From Mycobacterium shigaense (GTDB lineage: Bacteria > Actinomycetota > Actinomycetes > Mycobacteriales > Mycobacteriaceae), in assembly GCF_002356315.1 (NCBI RefSeq), contig NZ_AP018164.1:5168661-5232660 (forward strand): DNA of 64,000 nucleotides, in the 5' to 3' direction. The position numbers were made by a program, and so were the translations under genes. The notes beneath the pieces were generated by a model. The model was not told the DNA's origin. It was given only the letters and a program-made list of their open reading frames with translations, and ran no database searches. How positions within the stretch are numbered: the first letter of the stretch is position 1; each line of letters opens with the position of its first letter. This document shows, piece by piece, positions 17,038 through 26,326 of this stretch.

Positions 17038-17069
17038 AGGCGAGTTCAACCTGATGGGAGAACTCGCCT
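17038..17069 (+). terminator. Hairpin between esxA and espI
   Basis: AGGCGAGTTC (17038-17047) and GAACTCGCCT (17060-17069) pair perfectly over 10 bp around a 12-base loop, with further partial pairing outside (ACGGGG / TTCCCGT). It lies 30 bp after the esxA stop and 43 bp before the espI start. It can act as an attenuator or 3' stabiliser, allowing far more EsxB/EsxA than EspI and EccD1. There is no strong U-tract, so termination is probably partial. Confidence 0.65.
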
Positions 17070-17111
17070 CTTCCCGTATTTCGCCATCGGGATGATTTTT
17101 GAGAGGTTGTC

Positions 17112-18686
17112 ATGGCGGCCGACTACGACCGGCTGTTCCGGCCGCCCGCGGGGGGGCCAAGCGATGACGCGGCCGCCGAATTGAGCTTCGATATCGATTC
17201 CGGCTTCGATCTCGCAGCGCCAGCCGCGCCGCCGATGTCGACAACCCCACCTCAACCCAATGGTCCTGCGCCACCGCCGATGCCGGTCGACTGGGAACAC
17301 CCCGCGCCACAACCACCCGAAACCCCGCGCCCCCCGATGCCGGTCGACTACGGCCAGCTCTTTGTGGCCCCTGAAGCGAACGAAATCCCCGATGAGACCG
17401 TGGAATCGGGCTTTGACGTCAATTCGGGCCTCGACGCGGGCACCCAGTCCATGCCAGCGCGCCGCCCAGCCAAGTCCAATGGCCACGCGGCGCCCCCGCC
17501 CCCGCCGGTCAATCCGCATCACCGGCCAGCACCCCGACCCAAGATCCCGCACCCCGCTGCGCGACTCAGACCCCCGATCGACCCCGCGGCCGCCGACCAG
17601 CGTCCGCGACGGGCACGTCAGGGTCCCCCGCCGCCGAGCCGTCCGCGCCCGCCTGCGGACGTCGCACGCCCGCCATCGCCCGCGGCGCCCACCAGACCCG
17701 TTGCAGCGAAACATGGTTCGCCGGCAAGGGCGGTCACCGATGACCAACGTGCGCCGGGTGCGGTTTCTCATATTGCCGTCGAGCCCCGCAAAAAATCGCC
17801 ACCAAGAATGGTCTCTCGGCGGGGTTGGCGACGCTGGGTCCATCGGCTGACGCGAATCAATTTCGGGCTGTCCCGCGACGAGAAATACGACCAGGATCTA
17901 CGTGCCCGGATTCGGCGCAATCCCCGCGGTGCGTATCAGATCGCGATCCTCGGTCTCAAGGGTGGCGTCGGCAAGACGACTGTGACGGTCGCGCTGGGTT
18001 CGGTCTTCGCACAGGTGCGGCGCGATCGGGTCCTGGCTTTCGATGCCGATGCAAGTTGTGGCAACCTCGCCGATCGGGCCGGGCGCCAGTCCACCGCCAC
18101 CATCGCGGACCTGCTGGCCGACAAGGATTTAACACACTACAACGATGTCCGCACGCACACCAGCGCGAACGCCGTCAATCTGGAGGTGTTGCCGGCGCAG
18201 GACTACGCGACGGCCCGAAGGGCCTTCAGCGAGGCCGATTGGCACCGGGCGGCCGATGCCGTGTCGAGGTTCTACAACCTGGTGCTGGCCGATTGCGGCG
18301 CCGGCTTGTTCGACCCGGTGACCCGCGGAGTGCTCGCCACGACCTCGGCCGTGGTGATCGTGACCAACGCATCGATCGACGGCGCCCGGCAGGCCGCGGT
18401 CGCGATCGACTGGTTGCGCAACCACGGCCACCACGAGCTGCTCGCCCGCGCATGCGTGGTCATCAACCACGTCTCCCCGGGGGACACCAACATCGCCGTC
18501 GCCGAGTTGGTTGGGCAATTCGAGCAGTATGTGCCACCGGGCCGGGTCATCGTGTTGCCCTGGGACAAGCACATCGCGACAGGAATGGAGATTCAGTTGG
18601 CCCTTTTGGATTCCGCGTACAAGCGTAGGATTTTCGAGCTAGCTGCAGGATTGTCGGACGATTTCGACAGGAGTGAACGCCGTTGA
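17112..18686 (+). CDS. espI: ESX-1 MinD/ParA-like ATPase EspI
   Basis: 524 aa, shorter than Mtb EspI (666 aa) because the proline-rich N-terminal region is reduced. Residues 1-245 are Pro/Ala-rich and disordered, with repeats of MPVD[YW] and SGFD. Residues ~275-520 form a MinD-type ATPase with a deviant Walker A KGGVGKT at 283-289. EspI is reported to down-regulate ESX-1 secretion when ATP is low. Its TGA overlaps the TTG start of eccD1. Confidence 0.93.
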   Translation: MAADYDRLFRPPAGGPSDDAAAELSFDIDSGFDLAAPAAPPMSTTPPQPNGPAPPPMPVDWEHPAPQPPETPRPPMPVDYGQLFVAPEANEIPDETVESGFDVNSGLDAGTQSMPARRPAKSNGHAAPPPPPVNPHHRPAPRPKIPHPAARLRPPIDPAAADQRPRRARQGPPPPSRPRPPADVARPPSPAAPTRPVAAKHGSPARAVTDDQRAPGAVSHIAVEPRKKSPPRMVSRRGWRRWVHRLTRINFGLSRDEKYDQDLRARIRRNPRGAYQIAILGLKGGVGKTTVTVALGSVFAQVRRDRVLAFDADASCGNLADRAGRQSTATIADLLADKDLTHYNDVRTHTSANAVNLEVLPAQDYATARRAFSEADWHRAADAVSRFYNLVLADCGAGLFDPVTRGVLATTSAVVIVTNASIDGARQAAVAIDWLRNHGHHELLARACVVINHVSPGDTNIAVAELVGQFEQYVPPGRVIVLPWDKHIATGMEIQLALLDSAYKRRIFELAAGLSDDFDRSERR

Positions 18687-20233
18687 GCGCACCCACCGCT
18701 ACTGATGCCGCCGCCGGTGCGGGGGCCGCCGCACCCGCAAGCCCCGCAAAGCCGGCGAGCACCCGGGTGACGATCCTCACCGGCCGGCGAATGACCGATG
18801 TCGTGCTGCCCTCCGCCGCGGCCATAGAGACCTACATCGACGACACCGTCGCGGTGTTGGCCGACCTGATCGGGGAAACGACGGCGGATGTCCTGGCCGG
18901 CTTCGACTTCGCCGCGCAGGGCGCCTGGACGTTCGCACGCCCGGGGGCTCCACCGCTGCCGGCCGACCAGTCGCTCGACGACGCGGTCGTCGTCGACGGG
19001 TCGCTGCTGACGTTGGTGCCGGTGAGTCGCACCGAGCGGTACCGACCGCTCGTCGAGGACGTCATCGACGCGATCGCGGTGCTCGACGAATCACCGGAAT
19101 TCGACCGGGCTGCCCTGAACCGCTTTGTCGGGGTGGCCATTCCGGCGATGACCCTGGCCATCACCGTGATCGCGGCGTTCACCTGGGCGAGCACCGGGCG
19201 GTACATCTGGTGGCCGCTGGCGCTGGGGATAGCGGGAGCCCTCTTTCTGGTGGGCAGCTGGGCCGCCGACAGGTTCTACCGAAACGCGAGCTTTGGGGAA
19301 AGCCTGCTGGCGAGCGCGTTTCCGCTGATCGTAGTTGCGGTGGGGTTGGCCATCCCGCGGCCGCGCGGCGTGGCCTCGCTAGGGCCTCCCCAGTACGCCG
19401 GTGCCGCCGCAGCGGTCCTGTTTCTGACGCTGTTGACCCGGGGCGGGCCTCGTCGACGTGTCGAGATCGCCGCGTTCACCGCAGTGGCCGGGACTGCGGT
19501 CACCGCGGCCGCCGTGGCATGGGGATACGGCTGGCAGCACTGGATACCGGCCGGCGCAATCGTATTCGGGTTGTTCACCGTAACGAATGCGGCCAAGCTG
19601 ACCGTCGTCGTTGCACGGATCGCGCTGCCGCCGATCCCCGCTCCCGGCGAAACGGTGGACCACGACGAACTGCTCGACGCGGTCGAGGCCGATGATGCCG
19701 GAGCAGACAAGGAGACGCGGACCTGGCAGGCCATCATGGCGTCGGTGCCGGCGTCCGCCCTGCGGCTCACCGAACGCAGTCATCTGGCCAAACAGCTGCT
19801 GATCGGGTTCGTCACCGCGGGCACCCTGTTTCTTGCGGTCGGCGTGCTCGCCGTGCTGGTGCGCGGACACTTCTTCGTGCATACCCTGGTGGTCGCCGGG
19901 CTGGCCACGCTGATGTGCTCCTTCCGGGCGCGCCTCTACGCGGAGCCCTGGTGTGCCTGGTCCCTGCTGGCGGCCGCCGTGGCCATTCCGGTCGGCGTGA
20001 CGGCACGATTGTGCATCTGGTATCCCCACAGCGCGTGGCTGTTTCTGACGATCTTGTGCGTGGCGAGCCTGGTGACGCTGGCCGTGGTCGGTGCGGCGCG
20101 CGGGGTTCGCCGGATCACGCCAGTGATGAAACGGACTCTCGAATTGTTCGACGGCGCGGTTATCGCGGCCATCTTGCCCCTGCTGCTGTGGATAACCGGC
20201 ATCTATGACACCGTCCGCAACATCCAGTTCTGA
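18683..20233 (+). CDS. eccD1: ESX-1 core membrane protein EccD1
   Basis: 516 aa (Mtb 511). A TTG at 18683 inside the espI stop is the start; the sequence from there reads MSAPTATDAAAG. Residues ~28-120 form the ubiquitin-like cytosolic domain (VTILTGRRMTDVVLPSAA). About 11 hydrophobic spans follow from ~140 to the end. EccD dimers line the membrane vestibule of the ESX channel. This is the last core gene of the rightward operon; espJ follows after 95 bp. Confidence 0.96.
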   Translation: MSAPTATDAAAGAGAAAPASPAKPASTRVTILTGRRMTDVVLPSAAAIETYIDDTVAVLADLIGETTADVLAGFDFAAQGAWTFARPGAPPLPADQSLDDAVVVDGSLLTLVPVSRTERYRPLVEDVIDAIAVLDESPEFDRAALNRFVGVAIPAMTLAITVIAAFTWASTGRYIWWPLALGIAGALFLVGSWAADRFYRNASFGESLLASAFPLIVVAVGLAIPRPRGVASLGPPQYAGAAAAVLFLTLLTRGGPRRRVEIAAFTAVAGTAVTAAAVAWGYGWQHWIPAGAIVFGLFTVTNAAKLTVVVARIALPPIPAPGETVDHDELLDAVEADDAGADKETRTWQAIMASVPASALRLTERSHLAKQLLIGFVTAGTLFLAVGVLAVLVRGHFFVHTLVVAGLATLMCSFRARLYAEPWCAWSLLAAAVAIPVGVTARLCIWYPHSAWLFLTILCVASLVTLAVVGAARGVRRITPVMKRTLELFDGAVIAAILPLLLWITGIYDTVRNIQF

Positions 20234-20328
20234 GTCAGCTGAGGCGGCGAGATCTATTGCTGCACTTGGTATGCGGCTGTGCGACGTAAAATCTCTCACA
20301 TGGGATGTCCACGTGGAAGGACCGGACA

Positions 20329-21072
20329 ATGAGTGAACCACTGGTGGTTGATCCCGCCCGGCTGAAGACCTCGGGAATCACGTTGCGCGACCAGGTGTTG
20401 CCCGCGGCGCCCCCGCCGATCTCGACGACCGGATCGGATTCCGTATCCGCCGCGATCAACGTGACGATGCCGATCATCGAATCACCGGTGACCGCTGGGT
20501 TGTCGGATGTGCAAGCCGCCTTTGAGAATACGGGATCGAAGATCGTCGCCGCCGCCGACAAGTACGCCGAGACCGATCAGCTTCTTGGCGCGCACGTAGC
20601 TACAGTCCAGTTCCTGGGGGCCGGCGATTCCACGCACGCGCCGACCGAACAGCCGGCACGTGCGGCGACCGCCCGGACGCCGGCCACCCCGGACGACGCA
20701 AAGGGCGACAAGAAAGACGACAACAAGGACGCCGGCCAAAAACCGGCCCCGGCGCCGAACCCGATCGATTTCAGCCAGGTGTCCGCGATGATGCAGGGGA
20801 TGCAACCGATCTCGCAGGGAATGCAGGGCGTGATGTCGAGCGTGCAACAGGCCGGGAGCGCGGCGAATGCCGGCGCATCGCCGCCGAAGCTGGCGGACGA
20901 AACGAAAAGGGACGGCAGCACCAAACCCGACGAAAAGCCCTCTGGCGAAGCGCAATTGGTCGACGCAACGACGGCCGATGGCGCGGCGTCCGGCGGGCAG
21001 GGGGCGGGTAGCGCCCCGGTGCAGCCGACCACCGGCGACCGGCCGACGGCCGCGCCCGCGGAAACCGCGTAG
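20329..21072 (+). CDS. espJ: ESX-1 secretion-associated protein EspJ
   Basis: 247 aa from the ATG at 20329, preceded by GGAAGGACCGG; an ATG at 20305 is less likely because it lacks a ribosome site. The N-terminus SEPLVVDPARLKTSG and the YxxxD signal (Y79-D83) match EspJ. The C-terminal half is Lys/Asp- and Gln-rich low complexity, shared in character with EspJ and EspK. It is convergent with espK, with one base between the stop codons and no visible terminator. Confidence 0.85.
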   Translation: MSEPLVVDPARLKTSGITLRDQVLPAAPPPISTTGSDSVSAAINVTMPIIESPVTAGLSDVQAAFENTGSKIVAAADKYAETDQLLGAHVATVQFLGAGDSTHAPTEQPARAATARTPATPDDAKGDKKDDNKDAGQKPAPAPNPIDFSQVSAMMQGMQPISQGMQGVMSSVQQAGSAANAGASPPKLADETKRDGSTKPDEKPSGEAQLVDATTADGAASGGQGAGSAPVQPTTGDRPTAAPAETA

Positions 21073-21073
21073 C

Positions 21074-23266
21074 CTACGTCGGGCTCAGGATCCGGGGATC
21101 GGCCAAGGCGGCGTTGAGCAGTCCGCTGAGATATTTCCAGTACAGCCAGTCCGCGATCGCGCCGCGCTGAGCCGCCGGCTCGTCCGCGGTATGCGCCTCC
21201 CGCAGCAGGGCCTCTTCGGCGTGCGCCGCGTAGGTCTGAAATGCGCGCAAGTGCGCAGCTTGGCGGCCGGTTGCCGTGCTGGCCAACGGTTTCATCACCT
21301 CGAACCACAGGATGAATCGATCGTCGCCCGGCGCGTTGGCACTGGGCTCCGGTGACGGCATCTGGGCGAGCAGCTGCCCCATCAGCTGCGCCCCGGCCCT
21401 CGGCGCGACGAGCACCGCTGCCGCCTCGGGATCGACGATCTCCGCAGGCGCAGGCACCAGGTCGGCCACCGGCTCGGCCCCCGCCGGCGCCGGCGGCAGC
21501 AGCTCGGCCAGACGCGCATCGGGCATCGCCGTCAGCAGTTCGGCCGCTTCGACATCGACGACCTCCAAGCGGGACCGGCCGAGCATGTCACCGGAGTCCG
21601 GGATGTCATCCGGTTTCAACACGATCGTCGCGACCCCGGCGTCGGAATTCGCCAACTGCTCCTCGGTGCCGATAACCGCCCGGAGCCGCTTGTTGTGGTG
21701 ATCCGCCCAACCCCGCACGGCCAGCACCGGATAGGTCGCCCAGCGCGCCCGTTCGGTGGCCGGGATCGCCTCGTCGCCGCTGGCGAGGTGGACCTTCTCC
21801 GGCAACCGCACCCCGTCGGGGATGTATGCCAACCCATAGCTATTCGCCACCACGATCGCGCCGTCGGTGGTCACCGCGGTCACCCAGAAGAACCCCAGGT
21901 CCAGCACGCCGCCGGCGTCGGGTGCGTTGAGCGCGGCCCCGATTCGGCGGGCCAGCTGCAGCGGGTCGGGACCGGCACGGCGCGACGCGTCCGCCGTCGC
22001 CGCCTCTGCGACCGCGTCACGCTCGGCCCGTGCGGCCGAGACCGGGATGACCGGACCCGGCATCACGCCGACTTCCCCGTCGTCGGCATGCTGAGGATGC
22101 ATTGACTGGGCCCGCGGCTTGCTCTTGCCCGCGGTACGCGAGCTGGCCGCCGGTTTCGTGCCGGCCGACTTGTCGGCGGGGCCCTGGCCGACGGACCCAC
22201 CCGACCTGCCGCTTGAACCGCCGCCACCCGATCCGCCGGCTCCCGGTCCGCCGGCTCCCATGGCTGCGGCCGGCACGCCGGCCGCGCCGCCCGGCGCACC
22301 CGTCCCTGCTTCCGCGCCCCGCGCCGATGCCGGTAAGACGCCCGCCGTCGCCGACGCCGGGGTCACGCCCTTGGCGCCACCGGCACCCCCGCCATGCGGT
22401 GGCGTCCCGGCGGGCGGGCTCAACGGCGTAGCCGGGGTGGCCGGAGCCAGGGATCCGCTGGATCCCGTGCCCGGCGCGACGGGTGCCGGGCCGACCGGCG
22501 TCAGCGGCTGCGAACCGCCCGGCGGCCCGGGCGTGGTCGGCGTCAACGGAGTAGACGGCTGCAGACCGCCGCCGTCCAGCGGCGGGGTGCCGGGCCCGGT
22601 GGGCGATCCCGCTCCGGGCGTGCCGGGCGGTGTCAGCCCTCCCGTGCCCGGCGCGACGGGCGCCGGCTGCGCGGGCCGGGACGGCGGAACCACGGGAGCG
22701 TTCGGGACACTGACCGGCGGAGGTGTCTTCTGGTCGAGCAGGTCCTGCAGGGCGGTGGGCGGTGGCTTCCACGACTTGCTCACCAAGATCTGGGCGGCGG
22801 TGCCCTCGACGATGCTGACGTTGGCGCCGTGCGTGGTGCTCACCACCGTGTTGATCTGCAGAGTTCGCTCGTCGGCCTCCAGGCTGGGGTCCTGCTCGAT
22901 CTGGGCGATCGTCCGGTGCGCCTCGACAATGTTGTCGGCGACGTCGGATTTGGCCGACACGAGCGTCTGGGCGACGTACTTGTGCCAGGTGATCACGGTG
23001 ACGAGACCATTTTGCAGAACGGTCAATCCGTCGATGAGCGTGCGGAGTTCGGCGTTGGCGGCATCGGCGGCGGCACCCGACCAGACCCCGCCCTCGAAGA
23101 TCCGCGCCCGCTGCAACTGGCAGGTCTCCAAGACATCGGTCACCTGCCGGAAAACCTGGGTGTACTGCTGGGCCCTGTCATAGAACATCTGCTCATCTGC
23201 CTCGGGCCAGCCGCCCGGATCCAGCATCGGCTCGGCATACCCGCCCGTTGGCTTCGTGACGCCCAT
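21074..23266 (-). CDS. espK: ESX-1 secretion-associated protein EspK
   Basis: 730 aa (Mtb 729). Residues 1-180 are helical with a W-S-G turn (W62-G64), like other ESX substrates. Residues ~195-400 are Pro/Gly/Thr-rich. The C-terminal ~300 residues form a conserved globular part (VLDLGFFWVTAVTTDGAIVV). EspK is reported to assist EspB secretion, and here it follows espB directly on the minus strand, without the intervening espL found in Mtb. The start ATG at 23266 has GGAGGAG just upstream. Confidence 0.93.
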   Translation of the reverse strand: MGVTKPTGGYAEPMLDPGGWPEADEQMFYDRAQQYTQVFRQVTDVLETCQLQRARIFEGGVWSGAAADAANAELRTLIDGLTVLQNGLVTVITWHKYVAQTLVSAKSDVADNIVEAHRTIAQIEQDPSLEADERTLQINTVVSTTHGANVSIVEGTAAQILVSKSWKPPPTALQDLLDQKTPPPVSVPNAPVVPPSRPAQPAPVAPGTGGLTPPGTPGAGSPTGPGTPPLDGGGLQPSTPLTPTTPGPPGGSQPLTPVGPAPVAPGTGSSGSLAPATPATPLSPPAGTPPHGGGAGGAKGVTPASATAGVLPASARGAEAGTGAPGGAAGVPAAAMGAGGPGAGGSGGGGSSGRSGGSVGQGPADKSAGTKPAASSRTAGKSKPRAQSMHPQHADDGEVGVMPGPVIPVSAARAERDAVAEAATADASRRAGPDPLQLARRIGAALNAPDAGGVLDLGFFWVTAVTTDGAIVVANSYGLAYIPDGVRLPEKVHLASGDEAIPATERARWATYPVLAVRGWADHHNKRLRAVIGTEEQLANSDAGVATIVLKPDDIPDSGDMLGRSRLEVVDVEAAELLTAMPDARLAELLPPAPAGAEPVADLVPAPAEIVDPEAAAVLVAPRAGAQLMGQLLAQMPSPEPSANAPGDDRFILWFEVMKPLASTATGRQAAHLRAFQTYAAHAEEALLREAHTADEPAAQRGAIADWLYWKYLSGLLNAALADPRILSPT

Positions 23267-23448
23267 GAACTACTCCTCCGCGCTAGCGGGTTGCCGGATC
23301 CGGACGTCGCCGTACGCTGGGCGGGCCGGCTGTCCGGGCCACGTGTCAAGGCTTCGGCGGGTGCCGGAGATGTCGTTCATTCAGCGTAATCGAGCCTGGG
23401 ACAGGCGAACTGCGGCAAAATCGGACGCATTTACGTTGTCTGTACAAG

Positions 23449-24954
23449 TCATTGCTTTTCGCCCGGGCCCTTGCGCGGACGATTGCCGATGACGCCCTCG
23501 GTCCATGCGCGCTCCTCGGTGTAGAGCGACTCGTCGCCATCGGCGGCCTGCACCCGTTTACCCTTTCCGCCGTCTTGCTTGCCCTGGGCACCTCCCATCG
23601 GCATTCCGCCGCCCATGCCTCCGCCGGCTCCCGCTCCCGGCAGTCCCTTGCCCAACCCTGCCGTTGCCGCCCCCGGTGCCGCGGCCGCGGGTCGCGACGC
23701 CGCATCCCCTCCTTCTCCCGCGCCCTGCAACGGCATTCCGGGTATGCCGGGCACTCCGCCTCCGCCGCCCAGTGAGGCGGGTTTGACTGCGCCAGCGCCC
23801 TTTCCACCGAGGCCGGCTTTCTTCATCGCGTCGTTCACCATCGCCTGAGCATCGGGTGCCGCCGGCGTACCGCCGCCACCCATGCCGGCCGACGGCATCA
23901 TCGGGAGCGCGGGCGTCATGGGCATGTTGGACGAGGGATCGTACGTGTCAGGAATGTCGATGTTGCCGGGATCGTCGGCCGCACCGGGCTCGGTGTAGAT
24001 GTAGGCGCCATACGGGGCGGTCGGATTCAACGGCGCCAGCGGAATGCCGGCGCTTGAAATGTACGTGGATAATGCCGTCTCGGACCTTGTCTGCAAATTC
24101 TTGTACCAGTCGAGAGCCATATACAAGTACGGACTTTTGTTTTGTACATAATATTTGTACCAATAATCACACTGCGATACTTCGTACGCCGTGGGATGTT
24201 GGTCTCCAGTTGAGCGGTTGTCGAAGACGGGGTACGGATGCCCCTGCCCGTCATAGCTGATGGCGGCCACTTTCTTGTGCGCGTCGGCGACCATCTGCGC
24301 CTGCTTGGCCAGCGTCGTGCACAACGTCACCATGCCGTATATCCACTGCTTCTGTGAATTGAAGTTCGACTCGACGGCCGCCCTGGCATCACCCTCCCAG
24401 TTCAGGAACGGCCGGAAGCGGTAGGCCAATTGCTGGAACTCCAGCTGGTACTTATTCCAATCGGCGGCACAGGCTCTGAACGCGGCGCCCTGATCCGGAG
24501 TCTCGATGTCCCTCGCCGCCTGCCGCACCTCGTAGTACGGATACTCGAACGGCGGGGGCGGCGGGGGCGGGGGCAGGGGCGGCGGGATGTCGTCCGGGTC
24601 GCACATGAGCGACATCTGGTCCTCGCCGACCGCGGCCACCGTGCCATTCGGGGCGCTCGACCTGCCATCCATAGCGACGGCGTTGATGTCGTCCGCCGCG
24701 CCCTCATCGACCTCCTCGTACGCCTTGGCCGCGGTCCGCAACGATTTCGCGAGAGCGCTCCATTCGCGCTGGCACGCTTGAATGTACAGCCGCAATGAGT
24801 CGGCGTTGATCGCGATTTGCACTGCGGCATCACGGACGAATGCGAGGCTGCACGGCGCTTGTGGGTTGCCGACCGGCAACTTGGGCAATGGCGCGTCGAT
24901 TTCGTCAGCCCGCGCCATAAGTTCTTGGTATTCGACGTTCAGCGACTGCGTCAT
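23449..24954 (-). CDS. espB: ESX-1 secreted protein EspB
   Basis: 501 aa (Mtb 460). The N-terminal ~310 residues form the PE-PPE-like helical fold, with the export signal YEEVD (Y79-D83) and the W-E-G turn W186-G188. A Pro-rich loop occupies 124-135. The C-terminal region has VKPASLGGGGG (~390-400), matching the area where MycP1 cleaves Mtb EspB, and ends with SLYTEERAWTEGVIGN. Residues 257-298 are unusually rich in Tyr, Asn and Lys and are encoded by very AT-rich DNA. EspB oligomerises after secretion and is needed for virulence functions of ESX-1. Upstream lies the sugar-modification block instead of eccE1. Confidence 0.94.
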   Translation of the reverse strand: MTQSLNVEYQELMARADEIDAPLPKLPVGNPQAPCSLAFVRDAAVQIAINADSLRLYIQACQREWSALAKSLRTAAKAYEEVDEGAADDINAVAMDGRSSAPNGTVAAVGEDQMSLMCDPDDIPPPLPPPPPPPPFEYPYYEVRQAARDIETPDQGAAFRACAADWNKYQLEFQQLAYRFRPFLNWEGDARAAVESNFNSQKQWIYGMVTLCTTLAKQAQMVADAHKKVAAISYDGQGHPYPVFDNRSTGDQHPTAYEVSQCDYWYKYYVQNKSPYLYMALDWYKNLQTRSETALSTYISSAGIPLAPLNPTAPYGAYIYTEPGAADDPGNIDIPDTYDPSSNMPMTPALPMMPSAGMGGGGTPAAPDAQAMVNDAMKKAGLGGKGAGAVKPASLGGGGGVPGIPGMPLQGAGEGGDAASRPAAAAPGAATAGLGKGLPGAGAGGGMGGGMPMGGAQGKQDGGKGKRVQAADGDESLYTEERAWTEGVIGNRPRKGPGEKQ

Positions 24955-25411
24955 ATCCGCTCAGCCCTCCTCATGCCCACGCCATCATGCTCGTGACGAT
25001 GCCGCGAAGTGCCGATCGCGTTGTGCCGCAACGCCGCGCAGCCGGCCCGCCGCCGTGGGGTGTCTTGCTCATCGTCGCCACGTATCTCCGCGGGCTACTT
25101 GCTCGCCGTCTCGCTTGACCACGCAACCGCCGGTCCGGCGACGGCATCGCCGACGTGCCGTGCACTCACCGACGACCCCTTTCGTTGTGCCGTGCCAAGC
25201 GAACGGCGCAGCGGGGCACCGCCACCGAATGCAATCGTAATGCACCAATCGGGGCCGCTGCGCGCCGATTTTGCACCTTGCCACCTCCGCTAGCACGGTT
25301 TTCCGGTGCATTGTTTAACCCGACGAGTTCGACTCCGCCGGGTCGCCTCGAAATTAATCCACTCGACATCACCCGTTCAACTACGGGCGCCGGGATTTTA
25401 CCGGGGGTCCA
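24955..25411. other. Intergenic stretch upstream of espB
   Basis: 457 bp between espB (start 24954) and the FkbM-type gene (stop 25412). Short frames exist on both strands but none has a ribosome site, recognisable sequence or G/C-biased third positions. No transposase fragment or terminal repeat is visible. It probably holds an espB promoter, since the upstream neighbours of espB in Mtb (eccE1, mycP1) are now more than 6 kb away. Confidence 0.4.
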
Positions 25412-26188
25412 TTATCGCGGATGTCGGCGTTGACTGCCGCCGTGCGGCGTGGATCGCGGCGTATACCGCCGATTTTCGGCACGGAAAAACACCCCGTCCG
25501 CCTGCAACACACGACCATTGCGTACATCGATAAAGCCGGGCGCCACCCCGGCTAATTCGAAACCCAGGGATTCCATCAACCGGAGCGCCTCGTCAATGAG
25601 CATATCGCCCTCGTACAGGGTTTCGAATGAGAGCTCCAACTGTATTCCGGCGCAATGTTCGTTAATTGTCGAAATGGCCCCGGAAACGACCTGCCTTTCG
25701 AATCCCTGAACGTCGATCTTCAAAAATACCGCGTCGTCTCGCCGCAAGAGTTCGGGCGCCACCGCGTCGAGCCTGCGGATGCCGACTTGTTGCGTGCCAA
25801 CGTAATTTGCCTGGGGAAAGACCTGTCGATGCCTGCCCAGCATAGGGAGGATGGAGCTGCTGGCGCCGCCGTTGCCGGCGACATTCAGCATGACCGTACC
25901 GTCGAAATCCCCCAGGGCGCAACGCCGACAATCCCACCGCGGATCCGCCGCCGAACTGCGGGTCAGCCGGGCGAATTGAGCCGATAGCGGTTCGAACGAA
26001 ATGATACGGCCATCGAATCCGGCCTGCCGAAGGCCGGTCGCATATTGGCCTGAATTGGCTCCCACGTCGAGAACGGTGTCCACCCGGCGCGCCATGAGCT
26101 CGCCGACGGCATTGCGTCGCCAATCCGATTCGGAGAAATAGTTTCGTACCTTTATCTCGGTGCGGTTCTCGATCCAATAAAAGCCCAC
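25412..26188 (-). CDS. FkbM-family methyltransferase
   Basis: 258 aa. The SAM-binding motif VDTVLDVGANSGQYATGL lies at ~36-53, followed by IISFEPLS and, at ~150-160, VFLKIDVQGFERQVV, which is the FkbM signature. The family transfers methyl groups to hydroxyls on sugars or polyketides, often on glycolipids and surface polysaccharides. It is the leftmost gene of the block inserted between espB and espL, transcribed toward espB. The 5' part is more AT-rich than neighbouring genes. The acceptor is unknown; a sugar made by the adjacent glycosyltransferases is the simplest guess. Confidence 0.88.
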   Translation of the reverse strand: MGFYWIENRTEIKVRNYFSESDWRRNAVGELMARRVDTVLDVGANSGQYATGLRQAGFDGRIISFEPLSAQFARLTRSSAADPRWDCRRCALGDFDGTVMLNVAGNGGASSSILPMLGRHRQVFPQANYVGTQQVGIRRLDAVAPELLRRDDAVFLKIDVQGFERQVVSGAISTINEHCAGIQLELSFETLYEGDMLIDEALRLMESLGFELAGVAPGFIDVRNGRVLQADGVFFRAENRRYTPRSTPHGGSQRRHPR

Positions 26189-26326
26189 CGCGCAACATTA
26201 ACAGCGGCGCGCCGGGTCTGATGGCGAGAAGTATCGCATTCCCGCGGCGCTGGTCAATCCGCGAGAACAGCTGCGGCTGGGTATATTCGAGACGGGCATA
26301 CTCAGAAGGGACCACCGCGATGGCAG

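Noticed and set aside
25009..25311. Small genes in the gap upstream of espB
   Set aside because: Frames on both strands lack ribosome sites, codon bias and family resemblance.
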